From Gonocerus acuteangulatus (taxonomy: Eukaryota; Arthropoda; Insecta; Hemiptera; Coreidae): a DNA stretch of 64,000 nucleotides. The position numbers and the translations under genes are program-made. Numbering within the stretch: position 1 is the first letter of the stretch; every line of letters begins with the position of its first letter. Positions 21,589 through 31,041 of this stretch are shown here, in pieces. Location of the stretch: contig OX328126.1 in the NCBI GenBank assembly GCA_946811695.1, positions 8,446,197 through 8,510,196 on the forward strand, given 5' to 3'. The notes beneath the pieces were generated by a model. The model worked only from the letters and a program-made list of their open reading frames with translations, was not told the DNA's origin and searched no databases.

Positions 21589-22910
21589 AAAGGTGTTGTA
21601 CCTCTGACCATATTGTACCTTTGACCACCGAGGATGTGGTGGCATGTAGCAACATTTTATAAATTTTGGTGTAATTAGTGTTTACCTCCTTCGCTAGAGG
21701 GCTTGTGTATCCTACTTTGGATTATTCAAGTCAAAGAGGATTCTTGCAAAAAATACTTATCCAGTTCTATCATAAAAATGTAAGTTATTTATTGATGACG
21801 TTTTGCCTCATAATATTTTTTGTAATAGGTATGTCTTTTTTGATGGAAATCATTTGAAAAAATAGCTATTACAATAAGAAATATGGTGTAGTTTCTGAAA
21901 TTGATTTATCTTAACCCTAACATTTTTAGCATACTTTTTAATTTTCACTACCAGGGTGTTGTACCTCTGACCACGACTAGTTGTTACTTTGACCAGGTCA
22001 AAGGTACAACACTCCTGAGAGATTTTTTCATAATTCAACTTTTATGTTATTCTGCTATAACTTTTTAAAAATTAATTAATATTGGTTGCTTTATTTGTTC
22101 ATAAACAATTTAAAAAATAATAAATGGCATAAGATCAAACTTACTTTATCAATTCTCAGTGTACCAGTTCAAACCTATCGCGTCTTATCGTTACACCTTT
22201 GTAAGGCCTCATCCAAAATCGCAGGGAAGGAAAATATCAAATAGGGGCCGGCCCTACTATTGCTAGTGGATCTGCTTGACAGTTAAAACGTTTATCGATT
22301 GGATTTTTCAGCATATTAAGCATAACATAATATCAATAATAGCTTTTTTATTATGCTTACATCCTTCTCCTGTATTTAATAAACTTACGATTAATTACAA
22401 TATTACTGAATACAATGTTTTTTTCTACACTGCTGTATTGTTTTTACGTGGTCAGAGGTACAACACCCCGTGGTCAAAGGTACAACTACATTTTGTACCT
22501 TTGACCACTCTACGATTTTTTTTTTTTTTTTTTTTTTTAACGGCGTATCTACATCTTGGCCATCAGCGCCGGGCTAACTACAGGTTGCCACCCTTTTCTA
22601 ATGCCAACAGCACGTGGTCGGTCACCCATTCAGGTACTGACCACGCCCGACGTTGCTTAACTTCGGTGATCTACGGGAACCGGTGCACTCAACGTGGCTA
22701 TGGCCGTTGGCTGTACGATTATTATTATTTTTTTTTTTTAAATTAATAAAAAATATTAAATGTAAAGCTAGAACGTTGAAAAAATTAAATATGATAAGAA
22801 GTAGAATGCTAATTACAATGAAATAAAAAAAAAATAATGAATTTAACCTTAATATTCAAGCTAAAAAAAATTAAATTTTGCAAAGTGGTCAAAGTTACAA
22901 CACCTTCCCC
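21586..22910. mobile_element. DNA transposon with repeated GTTGTACCT(C/T)TGACC motifs
   Basis: Ends are GGGAAAGGTGTTGTACCTC on the left and, inverted, GGGGAAGGTGTTGTAACTTT on the right, embedded in a (TA)n tract that continues on the right side as TATATATTGTC, so target TA is likely. The motif TTGTACCTYTGACCA or its inverse recurs near 21610, 21958, 21995, 22440, 22475 and 22495, giving paired subterminal and internal inverted repeats. No transposase frame is visible. A 5S-type SINE is inserted at 22518-22713. Confidence 0.6.
22518..22713 (-). mobile_element. 5S-rRNA-derived SINE (SINE3-like)
   Basis: On the minus strand the element starts GCCAACGGCCATAGCC and continues with GATCACCGAAGTTAAGCAAC and GTACCTGAATGGGTGACC, ending GTGCTGTTGGC. 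This is clearly derived from insect-type 5S rRNA, including its internal promoter region. A linker AAAAGGGTGGCAACCTGTAG and the tail GGCGCTGATGGCC...ATACGCCGTT plus poly(A) follow. Target duplication TACGATT lies at 22511-22517 and 22714-22720. It is not a functional 5S gene. Confidence 0.85.
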
Positions 22911-22990
22911 TATATATTGTCTGTTCGCTCCATCAGAGACTCAAAAATCGTCCGATTTTGTTGAAATTTGGTATTGGAATACTTTGTCTA
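22911..22990 (+). mobile_element. Family A body fragment
   Basis: TGTCTGTTCGCTCCATCAG and AAAATCGTCCGATTTTG match the start of the family A body just after its (TA)n tract. The tract itself is split by the transposon at 21586-22910. Confidence 0.6.
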
Positions 22991-22994
22991 AGAT

Positions 22995-23669
22995 GTGCAA
23001 CAAAGCACATCTTAAAATTCCAACAAATCTCATTTCCTTAACGTCAAGAGAATAATGGTACCTGGGGACGAAGAAAAAGCAACATTATTTGCCGAGCATC
23101 TCCAATCCGTATTCACTCCAAATCCTGAAAAAATTCCCACTCTCACTACTGAAATCCTGAACTCCCTCGATGAACCCCTTCCTCTTTCGGAACTACCTAA
23201 ATCCATCAGTCCTGCAGATGTCAAGTATACAATTCACCATCTCCCTCGTAAGAAATCTCCAGGACCCGATATAATAACTGCCAATATCCTTGGACACCTG
23301 CCACACAAAACTCTGATATTTCTTACCCTATTTCATAGCATCCTCCGTACTACTCGATTTCCCTCATCCTGGAAACAGTCCGAAGTAATTCTTATTCCAA
23401 AACCCCTTAAATCTCCAATACTTGCCAGCTCCTATCGTCCTATTAGCCTGCTCCTACAAAATTCCAAAAGTATATGAAATCTCTTATACAGAAGACTCCT
23501 ACCCATAGTAAACTCAAATGATAAAATTCCTAATTACTGGTTTGGCTTTCGCACCCAACACTCCTCCAACCAACAAGTCTTTCGTGTAATGGACATCATA
23601 TCCTCCACTCTCGAGCAAAAGGGCTTGTGTTCCGGTGTCTTTCTTGACGTGGCTCAGGCCTTTGATCGA
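22995..23669 (+). pseudogene. Jockey-type reverse transcriptase, N-terminal part
   Basis: The frame from 23055 reads EEKATLFAEHLQSVF, then LPRKKSPGPDIITANIL, then FPSSWKQSEVILIPKP and SYRPISLL. These are the linker and first reverse-transcriptase blocks of jockey-clade LINEs. After a compensated pair of small indels near 23470 it continues NLLYRRLLPIV, then FGFRTQHSSNQQ and the first catalytic aspartate block GVFLDVAQAFDR, where it is broken at 23669. The remainder is at 25387-25712, so the two pieces were one gene before insertion of the DNA transposon between them. The endonuclease domain is missing. Confidence 0.88.
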
Positions 23670-23692
23670 TACGCCACTCGACGTAGCCAACG

Positions 23693-25357
23693 CACAGTGG
23701 GACGAATGAGCAATCTAGGAGGAAAAAATTCTGTATTACTTAAATGGATACGGTCATCTCATTTAAATAAAGAATAGGCACTTAAGAGAGTCTCCCCGTG
23801 GTCTAGAGGCTAACGCCTTGGATTCTAATGCGGGAGATGGTGGGTTCGAGTCCTGTCTGCAGCAGGATCTCACGGTTCGTTGAAGAAATTTCCCATACCA
23901 CCATGGATGTCGGCGCTAATCGCCCAGATGTTGGTGAACCGTGCTAAAAAGACAAAGAAAAGGGGAGGAAAAAAAAAACGAAGATGAACTAATAAAATGT
24001 TTAAGGCACTTCGAAATCAATTCGTAATAAATACACATATTAACAAATCAGCAGCTACATCTTTGTCTTTGTTAAACAATAGACTTGAAATCAAAAACAC
24101 TCAACTAACCTGGAGGTTTATGGTTTCGAATGTTTCAGTAACGGTCATATCACACGATGAAGGATGACAATTACCCTTGGGTTTGGATTCTTGAGGGGAG
24201 GGGGGGGGGGGGCGAATGATTTGTAAATACAATGGGCTATTCTTAGATATAGCTTTCAAGCTTTAAGATAAGTATGCTATGTTAATTTGTAGTCTACCAT
24301 CAAAGCAAGTACCTCTTTATTAGAAAAAAGACACATATGATTAGTTTTACTAAATCATTCTTTTCATTTGAGTTGCAAATTCTGAGGGAGATTGTACTAT
24401 TTCTTTCATAAGATTTAGCATCGAATCTTCACCCAATTCCTAACAGATTCTTCTATGGCTAATGCTATTTTTTTCGTTCTGCGTGACTTTATAATAACTT
24501 TAACTTTATTTAACTTTCCCCGGACAAAGCAGTCATCGAATCGTTTAATAGAGCGACCGAAAGCGACAGACAAGTAGATGGCAAAATTTCTTGAAACAAG
24601 TATTCCAACATGAACATACTGTCTAACCAATCATTATTTTCAATAAAAAATCTGTCCGAATATCTTCCAGCCTCGTGCTATTTCTTTTTCATTTTCGCAA
24701 TTTTTTGTTTTAAATGAGTCTTTAATGTAGCAGAAAACGTTGGAATAATATTTACTATCTCAAAGGTTTCCAAATATGGCAATATATATTGAATCTACAT
24801 CCTTACAATTTCACCAAATACTAAATACCTTCCTACGCGGAAATGGAATTTATTTTCCACAAAACACATAAGCAGACGAAAGCAGCTGAATGTTTCAATT
24901 TTCTCTCATATACCTTCTAAGTAACCTGTACCATAAATTTCACAGAGGTACTTTGGGGTACTTTTTAGTAAAAGTCCTTTTAAGTTTTAAAAATGCCTTA
25001 TTTTAAAGCATGTTAAAAAAATTACAATAATGGGTCAAAATATAAACTAATTATTTGGAGAATCACTTGATTGAATAACAGTAGTATGTATTCACTAATA
25101 AAAAACTAAAAATGAAAAAAAATATCAGTACGATGATGTACGAAGCTCAAATAAAAGATTGAATAGTTTAAACCAAAAGTAACCCGTCGAATCAAATACT
25201 ATTTACAGCGTTGAGTTTACTTTGGAATTCGCCTGCTAAAATCAAAACAACCTCGAATACGGTTCCAAGAACTACTTCCCTATACACTAAATACAACAGT
25301 TTCATCAATTTCGAACATGAATTTTTTCCCCCTAGATTGGTCATTCGTCCCACTGTG
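23693..25357. mobile_element. Transib-like DNA transposon (CACAGTG termini, 5-bp target duplication)
   Basis: Left end 23693-23731 and right end 25319-25357 are inverted repeats of 39 bp with two mismatches, beginning CACAGTGGGACGAATGA. They are flanked by the 5-bp direct repeat CAACG (23688-23692 and 25358-25362). CACWRTG-type ends with 5-bp target duplications are the hallmark of Transib, the superfamily related to RAG1, and CACAGTG equals the RSS heptamer. The 1665-bp element holds a SINE and no recognisable transposase, so it is non-autonomous or decayed. It interrupts a jockey reverse transcriptase. An outer 10-bp direct repeat CGACGTAGCC (23679-23688 and 25376-25385) also flanks it. Confidence 0.7.
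23790..23975 (+). mobile_element. tRNA-derived SINE inside the Transib-like element
   Basis: Begins GTCTCCCCGTGGTCTAGAGG (A-box region) and contains GGTGGGTTCGAGTCCTG (B box). The SINE body follows (TCTCACGGTTCGTTG, ATGGATGTCGGCGCTAATCG) and a degraded A-rich tail. It is more diverged than the copies at 28602 and 63362. Confidence 0.8.
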
Positions 25358-25386
25358 CAACGCTTTGGTACCAAACGACGTAGCCT

Positions 25387-25712
25387 GTTTGGCAGGAAGG
25401 ATTCCTGCACAAGCTACGGAACACCAAGCCTCCTGTCTCCTATCTCAACGCCAAGATTTCCTCATTTCTCCGTGGCATAACATTCCAACGGGTTCAAAGA
25501 CAACACTCAGTATAAAGAGAACCATCAAAGCTGGAGTACCGCAGGGTGCCATACTCAGCCCATTGCTCTACATCTTGTACTGCAGCGATATGCCTGAACC
25601 AGACAACTCAGCCCTCGCTACCTTCGCTGACGACACACTCATCATCACGAACAGTACCAACCTCAACGAAGCGAATCATCACTTGCAAGAAGCTGCTGAC
25701 GAGGTACCATCC
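25387..25712 (+). pseudogene. Jockey-type reverse transcriptase, C-terminal part of the split gene
   Basis: It resumes exactly where the left piece stopped: VWQEGFLHKLRNTK follows AFDR in the family consensus. After a frameshift it reads SIKRTIKAGVPQGAILSPLL and ATFADDTLIITNS, with the FADD catalytic pair at about 25627-25638. It ends near LQEAADE. Roughly 47 bases between 23670-23692 and 25358-25386 belong neither to the RT nor to the Transib-like element. The thumb and C terminus are missing. Confidence 0.87.
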
Positions 25713-25990
25713 TGATTTCGAAAACCGAAAATGTAAAGATTTTCAAAAAATTCCAAAAGATCTATCATAGCTGAAAATGGCTTCAATGAAACTGTATACG
25801 CCATGTCAAAGTATATCCGAATGAGATCGCACCATTGAAAATTACCTCATAACAGTTTTTGCATACATTCCAAGTCATGAGTAAATTTCGCAGGGTTCAT
25901 TTTAACTATCCACTTTTTTTAGTCGTTTTTCGACATCAGTGAGGTAGGTTTTTCAGATGCCAATTTAGTCTCGGGGGAGGAAGGCACCTT

Positions 25991-26134
25991 TTAGCGCGGT
26001 TCCTCCCTCCCCCATAGGGAGGAACCCCGCTTATAAGGTTGATACAATGAAACAATCCGGAAGTGCCGACAAGAAAATTTCGCGTTTCAGAACCCCTAGA
26101 GACCGAAAATAACGGTGGTTCAAATTTGTATATA

Positions 26135-26201
<67 letters not shown>

Positions 26202-27331
26202 CTGTTCGCTCTCTAGGTCGAAGACGAATGGTCCGATATTGATGAAATTTGGTACAAAAATCAGTCGTCCAATATGAAAGGTCAAGTTCGTTAACCAGCA
26301 AAATCCGCCCACTGGAAGATGGAGTGTGGGGCGAAATTCGCGCAGAAAAAATCGTAACGCTTACGTTTTTGAGTTATAAGCTTGTAAGTACTCTTTTTAT
26401 AGACTTCTTGGGCTAGGAAAACGAATGAAACCATTTTCAAGGCGATAGCTTTAACCGTTTTCGAGAAAATTGGAAAAATAGTTTTTGAATACCGTTTTTG
26501 GTTTGGGTACTTAGAATCATGGGATTCAGTTGAAACATTTTCTGCATGTTCTACATTCATTAAAACTAATATGTTGAAATTTTGGTTACGTTTGGAGTTA
26601 AGGAAGGGTTAGAATAAAATATTTTATTAACAGACATAAAAAGTTTTGGTAACTTTGTATATTTTCCTTAATATCTCGAAAAAGGTTAAGAATTTTGTAA
26701 ACGAAAGAATACCATTAGAAAGCTTACTAAATGCTCTACAAAAAAGGTTCTGATGAAAGTTTTGATTAGGCGATGTCAATCGGAGAAATAAGTGCTTAAA
26801 ACATTAAAGTAATTGATTTTGCTTATTCGAACTGTTCTTTTTGTCTGTTTTTATTCCTTGTTAGTTGGATAATGTATTTGATAATAAATCAGGTTAAGAA
26901 AAACAATTTAATCTTAGAGATATGGACTATATGGAGATATAACTTTTCAACTGCCTAGCGGTGTCCTTCCTAGGGCGGGTTGGCCTATCCAGGTAAGATC
27001 GTAAATAAGACCTTTCTTGAAAGTAAAGATGGAACTGTCAACTTTGGTCCTCCTCTGCCTCCCGGCACTTTCAATGCTGACGAAGGCTACCAATGAGTAG
27101 CTGAAACGTCCTAAATATAGATTTTTTAACAAAAATCGTATTGAGGTTTCTTTAGCCGAATCCCAACCATTCCATCTGTACTTATCACCTCGACGGCTAA
27201 CTATCTAATCTTCATGTTTTCTAGAAATGTGGACCCAAAATAATAACAGCTTCTATTTTAATCATTTTAAATGAGTCTAGAGATAAGAACGGAACCGCGC
27301 TAAGATGATGCAGTTCCTGCGAGTTGGACTT
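25991..27331 (+). mobile_element. Family A Helentron-like element, complete
   Basis: The 5' end TTAGCGCGGTTCCTCC forms a hairpin (13-bp arms 25996-26008 and 26016-26030, with a GG bulge). CAATCCGGAAGTGCCGAC and CGGTGGTTCAAATTTG follow, then the (TA)n tract 26128-26198, then the body. The 3' end at 27285-27331 is GGAACCGCGCTAAGATGATG, the mini-hairpin and TTGGACTTTTT. The subterminal inverted repeat TTAGCGCGGTTCC / GGAACCGCGCTAA links the two ends. A Penelope-like 3' end (27077-27205) is inserted. Another family A copy follows with no spacer. Confidence 0.65.
27077..27205 (+). mobile_element. Penelope-like 3' end joined to an inverted 5' end
   Basis: The hammerhead-like motif (27077-27110; stem II weakened by a C-to-T change, GTAGCT) and the 3' end CCAACCATTCCATCTGTAC match 18998-19104. 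They are followed directly by CTTATCACCTCGACGGCTAA, the inverse of the 5' end of the copy at 18365. Inverted or partially tandem ends are typical of Penelope-like insertions. Confidence 0.5.
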
Positions 27332-27435
27332 TTTAGCTTATAAGGTTGATACAATGAAACAATCCGGAAGTGCAGACTAGAAAATTTCGCGTTTCAGAAC
27401 CCCTAGAGACCGAAAGTAACGGTGGTTAAAATTTG

Positions 27436-27466
<31 letters not shown>

Positions 27467-27475
27467 ATATGTATA

Positions 27476-27526
<51 letters not shown>

Positions 27527-28762
27527 CTGTTCGCGGATTTCTGGCCTCCCTAATGGGCCGATTTTGATGAAATTTGGTACAAAAATCTGTCGCCTGATTT
27601 GAAAGGTCAAGTTCGTTAACCAGCAAAATCCGCCCACTGGAAGATGGCGTTTGGGGCGAAATTCGCGCAAAAAAAAATCGTAACGCTTACGTTTTTGAGT
27701 TCATAAGCTTGTAAGTACTTGTTTTATAGGCTTCTTTGGCTAGGAAAACGAATGAAACCATTTTCAAGGCGATAGCTTTAACCGTTTTTGAGAAAAATTG
27801 AAAAATAGTTTTTGAATACCGTTTTTGGTTTGGGTACTTAGAATCATGGGATTTAGTTGAAACATTTTCTGCATGTTTTACTATCAATAAAACTAATATG
27901 TTGAAATTTTGGTTACGTTTGGAGTTAAGGAAGGGTTAGAATAAAATATTTTATTAACAGACATAAAAAGTTTTGGTAACTTTGTATATTTTCCTTAATA
28001 TCTCGAAAAAGGTTGAGAATCTTGGTAAACAAAATAATACCATTAGAAAGCTTACTAAATGCTCTACAAAAATGTTTCTGATGAAAGTTTTGATTAGGCG
28101 ATGTCAATCGGAAAAATAAGTGCTTAAAACATTAAAGTAATTGATTTTGCTTATTCGAACTGTTCTTTTTGTCTGTTTTTATTCCTTGTTATTTTTTAAT
28201 TGCTTATAGTTGGATAATGTATTTGACAATAAAACATATTAGGCAAAATAAGAAAAACAATTCATTGTTAGAAATATAGCTTGCCAAGAGAAAGATTCGA
28301 TGACGTCTTTTGAATATTTTCAATTGCCTTTATGCTGTTGGTTTTTTTATTTTATTTTTTAATTGATTTTATCTGTAGAATTATTACTATAGTAAAAGAA
28401 CACAGGAATATGTGAAAATTTTCGATATTTTTCAATTCATTGAAACGTATGAAATGAAGTATCGGTAGAAGAGGTTTCTAGGGTCTTGCGGACCCGACCC
28501 CAGGTATAGCCATAAAACCCTTTGAACAAAGGCCAAGGAAAATATTATCTGTTTCTATTCTATGCTTTTCAAATGAAAATAGGGATATGAACAGGAACTG
28601 GGGTCTCCCGTGGTCTAATGGCTAGCGCCTTGGATTCATAAGCGGGAGATGGTGGGTTCGATTCCCAACCTCCGGCAGGAATTTTATCATCCCACGGCTC
28701 GCTGGTAAAATTCCTCGCTACACCCTGGATGTCGGCGCTAATGACCTAGATGTAGATGCGCC

Positions 28763-28834
<72 letters not shown>

Positions 28835-28885
28835 AACTGGAACCGGGCTAAGATGACGCAGTTCCTGCGAGTCGGACTTTTTGTT
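27332..28885 (+). mobile_element. Family A element, head-to-tail with the previous copy, carrying a SINE
   Basis: It starts AGCTTATAAGGTTGATAC, lacking the 5' hairpin, with no bases between it and the previous 3' end. Its (TA)n tract is at 27436-27522. The family body and 3' end (GGGCTAAGATGACGCAGTTC to GTCGGACTTTTT, ending about 28881) are intact apart from a SINE at 28602-28833. The copy at 41885-43408 carries a SINE at the same position. Confidence 0.65.
28602..28833 (+). mobile_element. tRNA-derived SINE with 66-nt poly(A)
   Basis: The tRNA-like head GGTCTCCCGTGGTCTAATGG (A box) and GGTGGGTTCGATTCCCAAC (B box) would allow RNA polymerase III transcription. The body has ATCCCACGGCTCGCTGG and CACCCTGGATGTCGGCGC, and the tail ends GATGCGCCGT before a pure A run. 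Target duplication GAACTGG lies at 28595-28601 and 28834-28840. Confidence 0.85.
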
Positions 28886-29100
28886 TATAGCACTGAGATT
28901 AGTCACATGAGAGACATTAGGGATTATTCATGTCATTTTTACTCGCTGTTTGTCAAAAAATGAAGGATTAAACATTTTGTTGATTGATTTTAATCTTATT
29001 ATTTTGTGTGTTTTTACCTTTTACTGGCCCGTATATCAATTTCTTGCTTAATGTGTTATTATTTGGTTTATTCTTGTAATTATGATTTGTTTATGTCGCG
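28886..29100. other. Spacer, nothing recognised
   Basis: AT-rich sequence between the family A element and the Tc1-like relic. No terminal inverted repeat of the Tc1 relic could be identified with confidence here. Confidence 0.4.
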
Positions 29101-29104
29101 ATAA

Positions 29105-29965
29105 TTCACTAAGAATAATTACTTTTCACGAAGAAGGAAAATCTTTGCGTTACGTCGCTAATCGCCTTGATTTTGATTCCTGTTCAATTTCAAAGCACAT
29201 AAAAATATACTGAGATACCGGAAGTCACTCAAAACCATCAAATTCGGGACGTCCAAAAGTCACCGATTCCATTGACGACCGTTCTATTAAATTGTAAGCG
29301 TTCGGGAATCGCCATTGCACTGCTTCGGGCATTGGAAACTTGGTCACTGTGGTTCATGGGTTATCAATCCAATATCAGCAGAAGACTGAGAGAGTCAGGT
29401 CCTAGCTGAAGAAGGTCTGAGAAAGGGCTGCTTCTTGCTGCAGAACATTGTAGACAGAGGATACGATTTGGAAGGAAACGCCAATCTTCGACTGATGGAA
29501 TGGAAGAATATCCTCTTCACTGATGAGACTAGATTGTGCCTTAACAATCCTGACGGTCATGAAAGAGTGTGGAGAAGATCTGAATTCACACATACTGTAT
29601 GTTCAGTGTATCAGAAACTGTGGCATTTGGAGGTGGCTGTATCGTGTTCTGGAGTGGCATTTCTTGGGAACCATGTACCGAATCGGTGCCGACTGAAGGA
29701 GCGACCTTGAATGCTTTTAGGCGTGTGGAAATGATATATCAAGATAATGTACTGCTTTAAATGCCACTCATTGACGCAAAAGCATTGATTATGCATAATA
29801 ATGCCCATCCGCATAAGGCAGCTTGTGTTTTTAAGTACCTGAAAACTACTGGTAGTCTATAACCTAGAGTGACCTGTGCGAGGTCCATACTTTAATCCTA
29901 TTGAACATGAGTGGAACGAACGTAAAAAGAAGGTTAGGTCAGACGATTCACAAACTACCACCCTT
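29105..29965 (+). pseudogene. Tc1-like transposase relic
   Basis: The reading starts with a paired-type helix-turn-helix (RIITFHEEGKSLRYVANRL, about 29108-29170). After frame changes it gives the GRPK linker (SNSGRPKVTDSIDDRSI, 29240-29290) and the DDE domain: NILFTDETRLCLNNPDGHE (29508-29560, second-block aspartate) and VWRRSEFTH. IMHNNAHPHKAACVF (29790-29830) and a terminal NPIEHEWNE segment (29895-29925) follow. At least three frameshifts and stops break it, so it is non-functional. Order and spacing match Tc1/mariner-superfamily transposases of about 340 residues. Confidence 0.85.
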
Positions 29966-30676
29966 GGATTGAGGTCCATGACTGTTTTTTAAAATTTTCT
30001 ATCGTCTATCTTTGTCGTTCGTTTGATTACTTTGATCTGCTTGATTTCGTCTCGCCATCTTTTAAACTTTTCCTGAGCAAAGGTATCCATTTTGCGATAT
30101 TTTTAGTCAAATTTTCCTGGCCTTTAATTGCCAAGTGCCCAGGAAATCTTTATTTCGGTTTCAGCTGGGCATAAGACGTCATTATTTGTGTCCTACTTCT
30201 AATAATTGAGTTTTTGACTCGGTCCCCCAACACGCTTCTCCCGACGCCTCTCTGCAGAAATTGCATTTCTTTCTATAATGAGTTAATGATTGACCATGTT
30301 TAGGACCCACAGAAGAAAACTGGTCAGACGCAACTCTCGACTAATAGACGAGGCTTTTTAGATGACTTTTTACGCCTCCCTGAAATTTATTTGTAAGTCA
30401 CCAAAACGTCTTCCATTCTTGGTAGTACCTCTAACAACCTTGGTAGAAGGGAGCGGAAGGCAAACCTACGCCAACAGTTTGTTACTACCGCCAATAGTCC
30501 TAACTTAAACCACGAACTTAAGGCCAACGAGGCCAGGGGTTATCGTTGTCTCTGATATTGTTTGAGAAAAAATTACAATCATTAGGGGTTAATTAGTAAG
30601 TCAGTGTGACTTGAAGTATTCGAGGTAAACCACCTCTCCTGATAGATAAGGTTTGATGGTTAACGCACAAACCTTT
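29966..30676. other. No feature recognised
   Basis: Moderately GC-balanced unique-looking sequence. No coding similarity, tandem repeat or transposon end was found. Confidence 0.35.
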
Positions 30677-30684
30677 GCTATGGG

Positions 30685-30923
30685 CATGGGCGTATATAAG
30701 GGGGCTGCAGCCGGGAATAATATGTCATAAAAACCGTAAAAATAAATTAAATAAGGTCACTTAGTTCAGAAAAAATATTTTTTTTGGGCGTAATGGCGTT
30801 TTACTTGGCTAACTATTCCATGTTCTAGATTGTTGGTGTTCCTTACCCCCCAAATGCTCCCAGCCCCCCCCCCCGAAATTCTCCCAGCCCCTCCCCCGAA
30901 ATTATTTCCTATATACGCCCATG
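30685..30923. mobile_element. hAT-like MITE with perfect 8-bp target duplication
   Basis: The left end CATGGGCGTATATAAGGGGG and the inverted right end (CATGGGCGTATATAGG) bracket a 239-bp element. GCTATGGG is duplicated exactly at 30677-30684 and 30924-30931. An 8-bp duplication and ends of the form CAnGGGCGTA fit hAT. Other copies: 41289-41559, 46613-47332 (composite), 49073-49321 and a relic at 57104-57515. Confidence 0.8.
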
Positions 30924-31041
30924 GCTATGGGGACTAATTTTCAGTACCTAGGACATGAAAACATGTTCCAATCATTCTGTCTTGACAATATGTCTACATT
31001 CCCTCGAATGTGCTAAAACGGAAATATTAACTTTGCCTATA

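Noticed and set aside
22560..22713. 5S rRNA gene
   Set aside because: The 5S part is internally diverged and linked to a SINE tail with poly(A) and target duplication.
22276..22746. 156-residue plus-strand frame
   Set aside because: It runs through poly(T) and the antisense of the 5S-type SINE; not a gene.
23693..25357. hAT or P-element origin for the CACAGTG element
   Set aside because: The duplication is 5 bp rather than 8, and the ends do not fit those families; Transib is the better match.
28602..28680. Possible tRNA gene (A and B boxes)
   Set aside because: It is followed by a SINE body and poly(A), has target duplications and repeats elsewhere, so it is a SINE head, not a tRNA gene.
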